This document shows positions 51,741-59,006 of a stretch of 64,000 bases of DNA, in pieces; positions within the stretch are counted from its first letter, which is position 1, and every line of letters begins with the position of its first letter. Under the pieces are notes generated by a model. That model searched no databases, was not told where the DNA came from, and saw only the letters and a list, made by a program, of their open reading frames with translations. The position numbers and the translations under genes were made by a program. The DNA is from Eubacteriales bacterium (GTDB taxonomy: Bacteria > Bacillota > Clostridia > Oscillospirales > Oscillospiraceae), in NCBI GenBank assembly GCA_030536515.1, contig JAUNPV010000011.1, positions 16,883-80,882 of the forward strand. The letters run 5' to 3'.

Positions 51741-52882
51741 GTGTTGGCCCCTCCCTCCTTTTCGGCAGCCGCTTTTTCGGCGGCGGCCCGGCGCTCGTCA
51801 CCCTTGCGGATGGAGCTCTGAATGAAGAATTTGAAGAACGCCACGAAGGCGCACAGGTAGATAATCAGGCTGGAAATCAGGCTGGAAATCTGGGAGCAGT
51901 AGACCTGCAAGTCCACGTTGCCGCCGCCCAGGGTGATATACTGGATGAAGAAGGCGGACAAAATGGAGCCGATGGGGCTCAGGCCTCCCAGGAAGGCCAC
52001 GGCGATGCCGTTGAAGCCCATGGCGGGCACCGAGGACACGGTGGTCTCCCAGGCCTCGATGCCGGTGAGGTAGCTCATGGCAGCGCCCATGCCGGCCAGG
52101 CCGCCGGAAATCATCATGGTCAGGATAATGTTCCGGTTTTCCCGCATTCCGCAGTATTTTGCGGCGTTATAGTTGTTGCCGGTGGCTTTCAGCTCGTAGC
52201 CGAATTTGGTTTTGTTCAAAATCACCCACACCAGCACCGCCATGACAATGGCCAGGGGCAGGGCGATGGTGACGCTCTTTTCGTTGCCGAAGAACTTGCC
52301 CAGGCCCAGGCTGGGGAGCAGCGCACTGGGGTTTGCGCCGTTGAGGGCCTTGGTGAAGGGGGAGTTGGGGTCCTTCACGGTGCCCAGGCACCAGTTGGTG
52401 GCGTAGAGGGTAATCCAGTTGAGCATGATGCCGGAGATGACCACGTTGACGTTGCAGGCGGTTTTCAGCACGCCGGACACGGCCCCCAGAGCCGCACCCG
52501 CCGCCACAGCCAGCACCAGGCACACATACCAGGGAAGGTTCCAGGCCAGCGCGCCATAGAGGGCGGCGCAGGCACCGGCCACGTACTGGCCCGCAGCGCC
52601 GATGTTGAACATACCCACCTTATAGGCAAACAGCACCGACAGGGCGCACATCAGCAGCGGCACCGTCCGCACCAGGGTCTGGCCCAAATATTTCATGCGC
52701 ATTTTGCCGGGGAACCGGAAAAAGCTCCGCATAATGGCCACAATGGCCTGCCAGGCACCGCTGGGCTCGATGAGCAGCAGCACCAGATATCCCACCAAAA
52801 GGCCGCCCAGAACGCAGCCCAGGGAGGCAAGCAGGGTCTGGAAGCCATCCCGGCGGATCAGGGATGTCTGTTCTCTTTTCAC
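51737..52882 (-). CDS. Nucleoside ABC transporter permease (NupP-like)
   Basis: Membrane subunit of 381 residues related to YufP/NupP, with a longer N-terminus and a charged Ala/Glu/Lys-rich C-terminal tail (last 25 residues). Conserved elements include ALSVLFAYKVGMFNIGAAGQY and GMRENRNIILTMMISGGLAGMGAA. It overlaps the ATPase gene upstream and the NupQ-like gene downstream by four bases each, so all three are translationally coupled. Confidence 0.93.
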   Translation of the reverse strand: MKREQTSLIRRDGFQTLLASLGCVLGGLLVGYLVLLLIEPSGAWQAIVAIMRSFFRFPGKMRMKYLGQTLVRTVPLLMCALSVLFAYKVGMFNIGAAGQYVAGACAALYGALAWNLPWYVCLVLAVAAGAALGAVSGVLKTACNVNVVISGIMLNWITLYATNWCLGTVKDPNSPFTKALNGANPSALLPSLGLGKFFGNEKSVTIALPLAIVMAVLVWVILNKTKFGYELKATGNNYNAAKYCGMRENRNIILTMMISGGLAGMGAAMSYLTGIEAWETTVSSVPAMGFNGIAVAFLGGLSPIGSILSAFFIQYITLGGGNVDLQVYCSQISSLISSLIIYLCAFVAFFKFFIQSSIRKGDERRAAAEKAAAEKEGGANT

Positions 52883-54414
52883 TGGGTCTTCCCCTCCTTC
52901 TTCGCGCCTGCCATGTACAGGCCAAGCTCTTCCACGGTGGTGGTTTTGGGGTCCAGCTGGCCCACAATCTCGCCCTCGTACATGACGAGAATCCGGTCGG
53001 ACACGCTCATGACCTCCTCCAGCTCCAGCGACACCAGCAGCACTGCCTTTCCGGCGTCCCGCTGGGCCACAATCTGGCGGTGGATGTACTCAATCGCGCC
53101 CACGTCCAGGCCCCGGGTGGGCTGGACGGCGATGAGCAGCTGGGGGTCCCGGTCGATTTCCCGGGCGATGATGGCCTTCTGCTGGTTGCCGCCGGACATG
53201 GACCGGGCCACGGTGACGGGGCCCTGGCCACTGCGGACATCGTACTGCTCAATCAGCCGGTTGGCGTAGGAGCGGATGTTCTTCCGGCGCAGGAATCCCA
53301 GCTTGTTGGTAAACTCCGGCTCAAAATACCGCTGGAGCACCATGTTGTCCTCCAGGGTGTAGTCCAGCACCAGGCCGTGCTTGTGCCGGTCCTCGGGGAT
53401 GTGGCTCATGCCCAGGGTGCCCCGGGTCCGGATGGGGGCGTGGGTGATGTCCTGGCCGCAGAGGGTGATTTTGCCGCCGGTCACCGGCTCCAGGCCGGAG
53501 ATGCCGAACACCAGCTCACTCTGGCCGTTGCCGTCGATACCGGCGATGCAGACGATTTCGCCGCCCCGGACCTGGAAGGACACGTGCTTGACGGCATCCT
53601 TTTTGCTGGTCTTGGAGGGAACGGTGAGGTTTTCCACATCCAGCACCACGCCCTCGGGCCTGGCCTCGCCCTTCTGGACCACGAATTCCACGTCCCGGCC
53701 CACCATCATCCGGGACAGCTGGTCCTTGGTGGTGGCGGCGATGTCCACGGTGCCCATGTATTTGCCCTTGCGCAGGACGGTGCACCGGTCCGCCACCTCC
53801 ATAATCTCGTTGAGCTTGTGGGAGATAAAGAGGATGGACTTGCCCTCGGCTGCCAGATTCTTCATAATTTGCAGCAGCTCCTCAATCTCCTGCGGGGTCA
53901 GCACGGCGGTGGGCTCGTCGAAAATGAGGATTTCATTGTCCCGGTAGAGCATTTTCAGGATTTCGGTCCGCTGCTGCATTCCCACGGAAATGTCCTCGAT
54001 GAGGGCATCCGGGTCCACCCGCAGGCCGTACCGCCGGGACAGGTCCAGCACCTTCTCCCGGGCCCTGGAGCGCTGGAGCAACCCGTTTTTGGTGTCCTCC
54101 ACCCCCAGGATGATGTTGTCCAGCACGGAGAAGCACTCCACCAGCTTGAAGTGCTGATGGACCATGCCGATGCCCAGGGCGTTGGCATCGTTGGGGTTGT
54201 TGATTTTGACCTCCACCCCGTCCTTGCGGATGGTGCCCCCCTCCGCCTGGTACAGGCCGAACAGCACGCTCATCAGGGTGGACTTGCCAGCGCCGTTTTC
54301 CCCCAGCAGGGCGTGAATTTCGCCCTTTTTCAGCTGCAAGGTCACGTCATCGTTGGCGATGATGCCGGGAAACCGCTTGGTAATGTGGAGCATTTCCACT
54401 GCGTAGTTTTCCAA
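52879..54414 (-). CDS. Nucleoside ABC transporter ATPase, two ABC domains (NupO-like)
   Basis: ATPase of 511 residues. The first domain has Walker A GENGAGKST and Walker B LIFDEPTAVL; the second has a degenerate Walker A (GIDGNGQSE), MSGGNQQK and VQPTRGLDVGA in place of a normal Walker B, as is usual for the YufO/NupO family. The start is a TTG at 54414 with AGGAGG upstream. It is separated from the binding-protein gene by a terminator hairpin and about 290 bp. Confidence 0.94.
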   Translation of the reverse strand: MENYAVEMLHITKRFPGIIANDDVTLQLKKGEIHALLGENGAGKSTLMSVLFGLYQAEGGTIRKDGVEVKINNPNDANALGIGMVHQHFKLVECFSVLDNIILGVEDTKNGLLQRSRAREKVLDLSRRYGLRVDPDALIEDISVGMQQRTEILKMLYRDNEILIFDEPTAVLTPQEIEELLQIMKNLAAEGKSILFISHKLNEIMEVADRCTVLRKGKYMGTVDIAATTKDQLSRMMVGRDVEFVVQKGEARPEGVVLDVENLTVPSKTSKKDAVKHVSFQVRGGEIVCIAGIDGNGQSELVFGISGLEPVTGGKITLCGQDITHAPIRTRGTLGMSHIPEDRHKHGLVLDYTLEDNMVLQRYFEPEFTNKLGFLRRKNIRSYANRLIEQYDVRSGQGPVTVARSMSGGNQQKAIIAREIDRDPQLLIAVQPTRGLDVGAIEYIHRQIVAQRDAGKAVLLVSLELEEVMSVSDRILVMYEGEIVGQLDPKTTTVEELGLYMAGAKKEGKTQ

Positions 54415-54660
54415 TTCTCTTACCTCCTAAATACAAACGGGCTTTTCCGCCGCCCCCGGGAGGCCTGGAGGCGCGAAGCCGAAGCCTGTTGCAGATTGTA
54501 AGTTCAGTATAGCATACTCTTGGTGGGTTTGCAAAATATTTTTCGCTTTTTTGCGTGGATTTTTATATTTTTGGACTGCCGCCCGGAAACGTAAATCCTT
54601 CGTCTGCGGCGGCCTGAGGGCAGGCCGCCCTACGGTGGGTGTGCGCATGGGCTGAAAAAA

Positions 54661-54682
54661 GGACGCACCCGCAGGTGCGTCC
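54661..54682 (-). terminator. Terminator between binding protein and nucleoside ABC genes
   Basis: GGACGCACC pairs with GGGTGCGTCC around TGC, followed on the minus strand by T6. It sits 22 bases past the lipoprotein stop, mirroring the arrangement in the arabinose operon. Confidence 0.9.
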
Positions 54683-54703
54683 TTCTTTGAACTTGAAAAC
54701 TGC

Positions 54704-55957
54704 TTACTTCAGGTTGCCAAAGTCCTGGACGGTCACGCCCTCCACGGTGGGGATGGCGGAGGTGTCGTTGGACACGGTGATGGTGCCGTCGAACATACCC
54801 TTCACCAGAGCGGCGTAGTCAGCCTCAGTGAACTTGCCCTCCTCGAACTGGGTGGTGGGAGCCAGCTGGACATAGTTGGCAGCGGGGTCCTCGCCGTTGA
54901 CCAGGCCCAGGTTGGCAATCTTGCCGGAGTAGTTGGCCCAGTTGTTGTTGAGGATCACGTCGGTCAGGGTGTCCACGGTGGTGGGGAACAGGCCCTTCAT
55001 GGCGGAGGTGATGGTGATGCCCTCGCCGTACAGGCCGTCGATGACCGCGGACTGGTCGGTATCAACGCCGATCAGCTTGCCGCCCACCTTCTGGGCAGCC
55101 TCACCGGCGGAGGTGTAGATGCCGCCGCCGCAGGCGAAGACCACCTGGGTGCCGGCAGCGTACCAGGTGTCCATGACGGCGGTGATGTCAGCGTCGCCGA
55201 AGAACTGGTTGCCGTAGGCGTACTTGACGTTCACAGCAACGCCCAGCTCCTTGGCAGCAGCGCCGGCGCCCTGGACATAGCCGTGGCCGAAGCGCTGAAC
55301 GGCGGGCACAGCCATGCCGCCCAGGAAGCCCAGCTCGGTGTAGCCCAGCTTCACGGCAGCGTAACCGGCCATGTAGCCGGACAGCTCCTCCTGGTAGATG
55401 GCGCAGTAGATATTGCTCATATCCAGGTAGTCGGCCATGTTCCAGTTGGCGGGGTTGTAGTCATAGGTCTCGCCCTTGGCAGCCACGGCAGCGCCCAGCA
55501 GGTCGCCCTCGGCCACGTCCAGTGCGATGAACTTCACGTCGGGATAGTTGGGAGCAACCTCCACAATGGCGGCGGCGAACAGGAAGCCGGGCAGGACGAT
55601 GACGTTGTAGCCATCGGCAATGGCCAGCTCCATGGAAGCGGCACGGCCGGCATCGTCAGCGGTGGTGGGCTTGTAGTACTTGTAGTCCACGCCGTTGTCC
55701 TCGCCGAACTTGGTGACGGCTTCCCAGGTGGTCTGGTTGAAGGACTGGTCGGTGATGTCGCCGGAGTCGGTGACCATGGCCACACGGTAGTCTACCTCGG
55801 CGGCGGGAGCCTCAGGGGCCTCGGTGGCCTCGGCAGCGGGGGCCTCGGTGGCAGGGGCCTCAGGAGCGGCCTCAGTGGGAGTTTCAGTCTTGCCGCCGCA
55901 GGCAGCCATGGACAGGGTCATAGCCAGAACCAGCAGCAGAGCCAGAATCTTTTTCAT
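54704..55957 (-). CDS. BMP-family nucleoside-binding lipoprotein
   Basis: Extracellular binding lipoprotein of 417 residues (PnrA/BmpA/NupN type). The signal peptide ends in MAAC with the lipid-bearing Cys20; an unusually long Ala/Pro/Glu-rich linker (about 22-55) leads to the Bmp domain, with VAMVTDSGDITDQSFNQTTW, GFLGGMAVPAVQRFGHGYVQGA and VGKLIGVDTDQS-like sites for the nucleoside. The start is at 55957 with GGAGG upstream. Its promoter-proximal place, followed by a terminator, should make it more abundant than the transporter parts. Confidence 0.93.
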   Translation of the reverse strand: MKKILALLLVLAMTLSMAACGGKTETPTEAAPEAPATEAPAAEATEAPEAPAAEVDYRVAMVTDSGDITDQSFNQTTWEAVTKFGEDNGVDYKYYKPTTADDAGRAASMELAIADGYNVIVLPGFLFAAAIVEVAPNYPDVKFIALDVAEGDLLGAAVAAKGETYDYNPANWNMADYLDMSNIYCAIYQEELSGYMAGYAAVKLGYTELGFLGGMAVPAVQRFGHGYVQGAGAAAKELGVAVNVKYAYGNQFFGDADITAVMDTWYAAGTQVVFACGGGIYTSAGEAAQKVGGKLIGVDTDQSAVIDGLYGEGITITSAMKGLFPTTVDTLTDVILNNNWANYSGKIANLGLVNGEDPAANYVQLAPTTQFEEGKFTEADYAALVKGMFDGTITVSNDTSAIPTVEGVTVQDFGNLK

Positions 55958-56003
55958 TTTTTCATTCCTCCATAAAAGTTTTGGTACTTTCGATACCACT
56001 TCT

Positions 56004-56032
56004 ATTGTCGCACAAATCTACAAAAAAATCAA
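56004..56032 (-). promoter_or_regulatory. Nucleoside operon promoter
   Basis: Minus strand TTGATT (56027-56032), 17 bp, GACAAT (56004-56009). The leader has a short GGTA-TCGAAAG-TACC hairpin; no purine riboswitch was recognised. Confidence 0.65.
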
Positions 56033-56235
56033 TACCTTTCGTAAATCTTTCGGGCGGCCCGCAAGGCGGGCGGCTAATGCGTTACGGGGCGTGGATACAT
56101 TATGAGACTGTAGGGCGGCCTGACCTCAGGCCGCCGTCCCTGTTTTCCCTTGGAAAACAGGGGAAACAGCTTCCCCCACCAGGAAAGCAAGCTGACTCGC
56201 ATAGACATTTTGCAAAAACCGTGGTATTCTATGAC

Positions 56236-56514
56236 TAGGCATACGGGAGTCGAACACGCACCGGTTTTCAGGGGCTGTTTTCCGCCAGCACGGCAGAAAA
56301 TCCCTTGGCAATACGTCAGTATTCCCGGCGTGATTTTCCTTGTTCTGACGAAAAACAGCTCCCTGAAAACTGCGAAGCACCTGTCAGCTGTGGATATTGG
56401 AGGGATTTCCGCCGCAGAGGACGCAGCCTTGCTGGCGCAAGGCAAGGACGAACAGGCGAAAAGCACCCAATAGACACGCTGACAGGCGGTGCAGGTTCGA
56501 CTCCCGTATGCCTA
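56236..56514. other. 279-bp nested inverted-repeat element with tRNA-like ends
   Basis: The terminal 27 bases at 56236-56262 and 56488-56514 are inverted copies (25 of 27 match), beginning TAGGCATACGGGAGTCGAAC. The right copy reads GGTTCGACTCCCGTATGCC, like a tRNA T-arm plus acceptor strand. Inside are two further domains: GTTTTCAGGG...CCCTGAAAAC (56264-56282 with 56350-56370) containing GAAAATC/GATTTTC and AATAC/GTATT, and CACCTGTCAGC...GCTGACAGG (56378-56392 with 56475-56487) containing TATTGG/CCAATA and GCCTTG/CAAGGC. It could be a structured RNA or a non-autonomous mobile element. Confidence 0.75.
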
Positions 56515-56608
56515 AACCAACGGTCGAGCCAGGGAAACTGGCAGTCGGTTGCAATTTTTGGAGGGAGGACGTATCATGGGCACATCCAATTCAGGAAAGG
56601 ATGATACT

Positions 56609-57007
56609 ATGAAAAAGCAAACTCTGGGCTCGCAGATTGCGGCCCTTCGGAAGGCGGGGGGCATGACCCAGCAGGCCCTGGCGGAGCAGATGGGGGTCAC
56701 CGACAAGGCGGTGAGCAAATGGGAGCGGGACCTGGCCTGTCCGGACGTAGCCTCCCTGCCCCACCTGGCCCAGGTGCTGGGGGTCAGCGTGGAGGAGCTG
56801 ATGGAGCCGGGGAAGGTCCGCCCCGCCGGGGGCGGCGGGCAGGTCCGGGAAATGGTCTGCCTGATTCTGAAGGCCATCCCCCTGGCCATGGGCGTGGCCG
56901 TGACGGTGCTGTCGGCAATGGGCTCGCTGGACGCGGAAGCCGGGCTGGGGATGCTGGGCCTCGGCCTTGCCTGCCTCGCCCTGGGCCAGCTCCAGCCCCG
57001 CCCCTGA
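56609..57007 (+). CDS. XRE-family regulator with membrane tail
   Basis: Protein of 132 residues: an N-terminal helix-turn-helix (about 7-62, RKAGGMTQQALAEQMGVTDKAVSKWERDLACPD) and two hydrophobic segments at the C-terminus (about 80-100 and 108-125), so it is probably membrane-tethered. The ATG at 56609 has AAAGGA upstream; another possible start at 56576 has GGAGG. It lies right beside the 279-bp element, with no obvious target gene. Confidence 0.83.
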   Translation: MKKQTLGSQIAALRKAGGMTQQALAEQMGVTDKAVSKWERDLACPDVASLPHLAQVLGVSVEELMEPGKVRPAGGGGQVREMVCLILKAIPLAMGVAVTVLSAMGSLDAEAGLGMLGLGLACLALGQLQPRP

Positions 57008-57085
57008 CCGGCGGCCCCATGGCCTTCTCCATGGGCAAAATAGGTGAATTGTGGAAGAACAAATTGTAAAATGATTGTGATTTCA

Positions 57086-57114
57086 TTGACAGGCCACCGG
57101 TTCCGGGCTATACT
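57086..57114 (+). promoter_or_regulatory. Promoter of small membrane protein gene
   Basis: TTGACA (57086-57091), 17 bp, TATACT (57109-57114). Confidence 0.82.
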
Positions 57115-57182
57115 GAGTACAGTTTACTGCGGATTTCCCGGGGCGCCCCGGGAAAATCCCCCGGAAGGAGGGCGGCCAGGAA

Positions 57183-57524
57183 GTGCGTCCAAAGCTGAAA
57201 AAATTTCTTCAATTCATTGCAAATCCCCGGCTTCTGCTCTGCTTCGCCATTGCCTGGCTCATCACCAACGGGTGGTCCTATCTGATGCTGGCAGCCGGCG
57301 CATATTTCAAAATCGGCTGGATGACCACCGTGGCCACCGCCTATCTGGCCTTTCTGTGGCTGCCCTTCTCCCCGGAGAAAATCGCCACCTTCGCCATAGC
57401 CATCACCCTGCTGCGGGCCCTGTACCCCAACGACCAAAAAACCCTGGCGGTCCTGAAGCGCTTCCACCGAAAGGCCAAGGCCGCCATTCAAAAGCAAAAA
57501 GAAAAACACCGCCGGGAGGACTAG
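57183..57524 (+). CDS. Small membrane protein, unknown
   Basis: Unrecognised 113-residue protein with a basic N-terminus, two or three hydrophobic segments (about 17-38, 45-60, 67-80) and a strongly basic C-terminal tail (KRFHRKAKAAIQKQKEKHRR). The GTG at 57183 follows a Gly-rich SD-like GGAGGG at some distance. It has its own consensus promoter, which supports its being real. Confidence 0.7.
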   Translation: MRPKLKKFLQFIANPRLLLCFAIAWLITNGWSYLMLAAGAYFKIGWMTTVATAYLAFLWLPFSPEKIATFAIAITLLRALYPNDQKTLAVLKRFHRKAKAAIQKQKEKHRRED

Positions 57525-57552
57525 CAGTTTGTAATGTCTAAAACTATGTAAT

Positions 57553-57590
57553 GTCATTGCGAGCCAGCGCTCACATTGGCGTGGCAATCG
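57553..57590. repeat. Family C half unit
   Basis: GTCATTGCGAGCCAGCG...TGGCGTGGCAATC, followed by a remnant GACCCTCCCCTAC of family B at the nitrilase gene's 3' end. Confidence 0.7.
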
Positions 57591-57615
57591 CTCCATAATT
57601 TCTAGTGACCCTCCC

Positions 57616-58335
57616 CTACGGGATTTCGGTAATCAGGATACCTTCCTCCCCCATGGGCAGGGATGCTGACACTGTTCCGTTTCTGAAATGGGCACAGCCG
57701 CCGAAGGCAGGGGCTTCTCCCCCTGTCACAGAATTGATCAGAAGGACATGAGGGCTGATGGTTCCAGCGTGTTCTGCATAGTCGGACAGTTCTGTTTTCT
57801 GCCATTCCTCAACGGAGAAATTCACAAAAATCGGCCAGAACAGGACATCCGCCGTTCCACGGAACCGCTCTGGGTAAACCCACAGGTCGCCGCATAGGGC
57901 AATGGCACAAGTCCGGCCCTTGTAAAGGAACGGTTCACTGGAATTGCCCTCCCAATAGTGGCTGTCTGCTTCTTGCTCCTTCCAGCCCGGAGAAATTCGG
58001 CGGTATTTGTGGAGAATTTCGCCGCAGCTGACCAGAACACAAGTGGAAAAGAGGGTCTCCGCCTTCCGCTCGATGAAGCCGAACAGTACATCAATTCCAA
58101 TCTCCGCCGACCAGCGTTTCATGTCCGTCAGTTCTGGAGAATCCAGAGTGCAGGCAATGTCCTTATCCTGCTCATAATTCCAGGTAAGACCGTCAAAGCC
58201 CTGTAGAAAGCTCTCGCCAAAGCATACCAGCTCCGCTCCCTGGGTCCTGGCCTTTCGCATATAGCCTTCCATCTGGGATAGATTAAATGCCACGTTGCCG
58301 TTGATAAATCGGGCAGCGGCCAATGCGATTTTCAC
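57616..58335 (-). CDS. Carbon-nitrogen hydrolase (nitrilase superfamily)
   Basis: Cytoplasmic hydrolase of 239 residues. The catalytic triad of the superfamily is visible: Glu in LVCFGESFLQGF, Lys in LHKYRRIS, and Cys in IALCGDLWVYPE. Members cleave amides or N-carbamoyl compounds; the substrate is not apparent. I use the GTG at 58335, 10 bases after AAAGGA; a GTG three codons upstream is too close. Monocistronic. GC content is lower than that of its neighbours, so it may be a more recent arrival (visual impression only). Confidence 0.87.
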   Translation of the reverse strand: MKIALAAARFINGNVAFNLSQMEGYMRKARTQGAELVCFGESFLQGFDGLTWNYEQDKDIACTLDSPELTDMKRWSAEIGIDVLFGFIERKAETLFSTCVLVSCGEILHKYRRISPGWKEQEADSHYWEGNSSEPFLYKGRTCAIALCGDLWVYPERFRGTADVLFWPIFVNFSVEEWQKTELSDYAEHAGTISPHVLLINSVTGGEAPAFGGCAHFRNGTVSASLPMGEEGILITEIP

Positions 58336-58518
58336 TGAAATCACGTCCTTTTATTTTCTAAGGTCAGTATAAGACAATTCTGCATCTTCGTCAAGATAAG
58401 TCTTTTGGACAGCCATTCTTCGCACACTAAGCCGCACTTCGGGATGCAAAGTCTAGGGAACGGCCTCTTTGACGTACCGTTCTGACCGAATGTTCAACGA
58501 AATTCAAACCTTAAACGA

Positions 58519-58600
58519 TGAACCGGCTTTCCAGGCGGAAAGCCGGTTGCGGCCCCCTCGCCGGGGGCCGACGGGAGGGTCAGTGACCCTCCCCTACGGT
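58519..58600. repeat. Family B three-hairpin unit (inverted)
   Basis: AACCGGCTTTCC...GGAAAGCCGGTT, GGCCCCCTCGCCGGGGGCC and GGGAGGGTCAGTGACCCTCCC in series, then CCTAC. It lies in the 671-bp gap 58336-59006, which otherwise holds a family A element and a terminator. Confidence 0.82.
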
Positions 58601-58630
58601 TGGTGCGAAGAAGCCTTCCCCCGTACCCCA

Positions 58631-58843
58631 ATACCTTCCCCCGGGGGGAAGGTGGATTGCCCGAAGGGCAAGACGGATGAGGAATGCGGGCGATAGCCTT
58701 AACTGTTGAATCGGTTCGTGCCTGCTGGTGGGTAACGACATCTGCCAGCAAGTCCGTACCTGTACCGCACATTACGTTTGCGCCCGCATTCCTCATCCGC
58801 CCCAGTCTGCGAACTGGGGCACCTTCCCCCCGGGGGAAGGTAT
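58631..58843. repeat. Family A palindromic element, complete copy
   Basis: 213 bp with ATACCTTCCCCCGGGGGG ends. Left tag is GATTGCCCGAAGGGCAAG, right tag CCCCAGTCTGCGAACTGGGG. The core contains AACTGTTGAATCGGTTCGTG, also found (inverted) at 24628-24650, so the copies share more than their ends. Confidence 0.88.
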
Positions 58844-58946
58844 TTTGGTGCGCCGCCGGGCGTGCTCAGTTGACGGAGCCAGCGGCGGCGTGGGGGCACG
58901 CCGCCCTACGGTTTGGCTGCTATAGAATGTGCGCCCATTGTTTTGA

Positions 58947-58977
58947 AAACACCCTCCCGCTTTTGCGGGAGGGTGTT
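58947..58977 (-). terminator. Terminator after ppdK
   Basis: ACACCCTCCCGC pairs with GCGGGAGGGTGT around a TTTT loop, followed on the minus strand by TTTTC. Confidence 0.85.
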
Positions 58978-59006
58978 GGTTGTCAAAGCCCCGGAGGGGG
59001 TTTCTA

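Noticed and set aside
56488-56514. A tRNA gene ending in GGTTCGACTCCCGTATGCC
   Set aside because: The upstream partner of the acceptor strand is an inverted copy of the whole T-arm region; no D-arm or anticodon arm fits, and no CCA follows directly.
56236-56514. tmRNA (ssrA)
   Set aside because: The T-arm-like end is suggestive, but there is no tmRNA 5' signature or tag-peptide frame ending in Ala-Ala, and the length is too short.
56236-56514. Phase-variable invertible promoter
   Set aside because: Terminal inverted repeats would allow inversion, but no convincing promoter or nearby invertase gene was found; left as one alternative to test.
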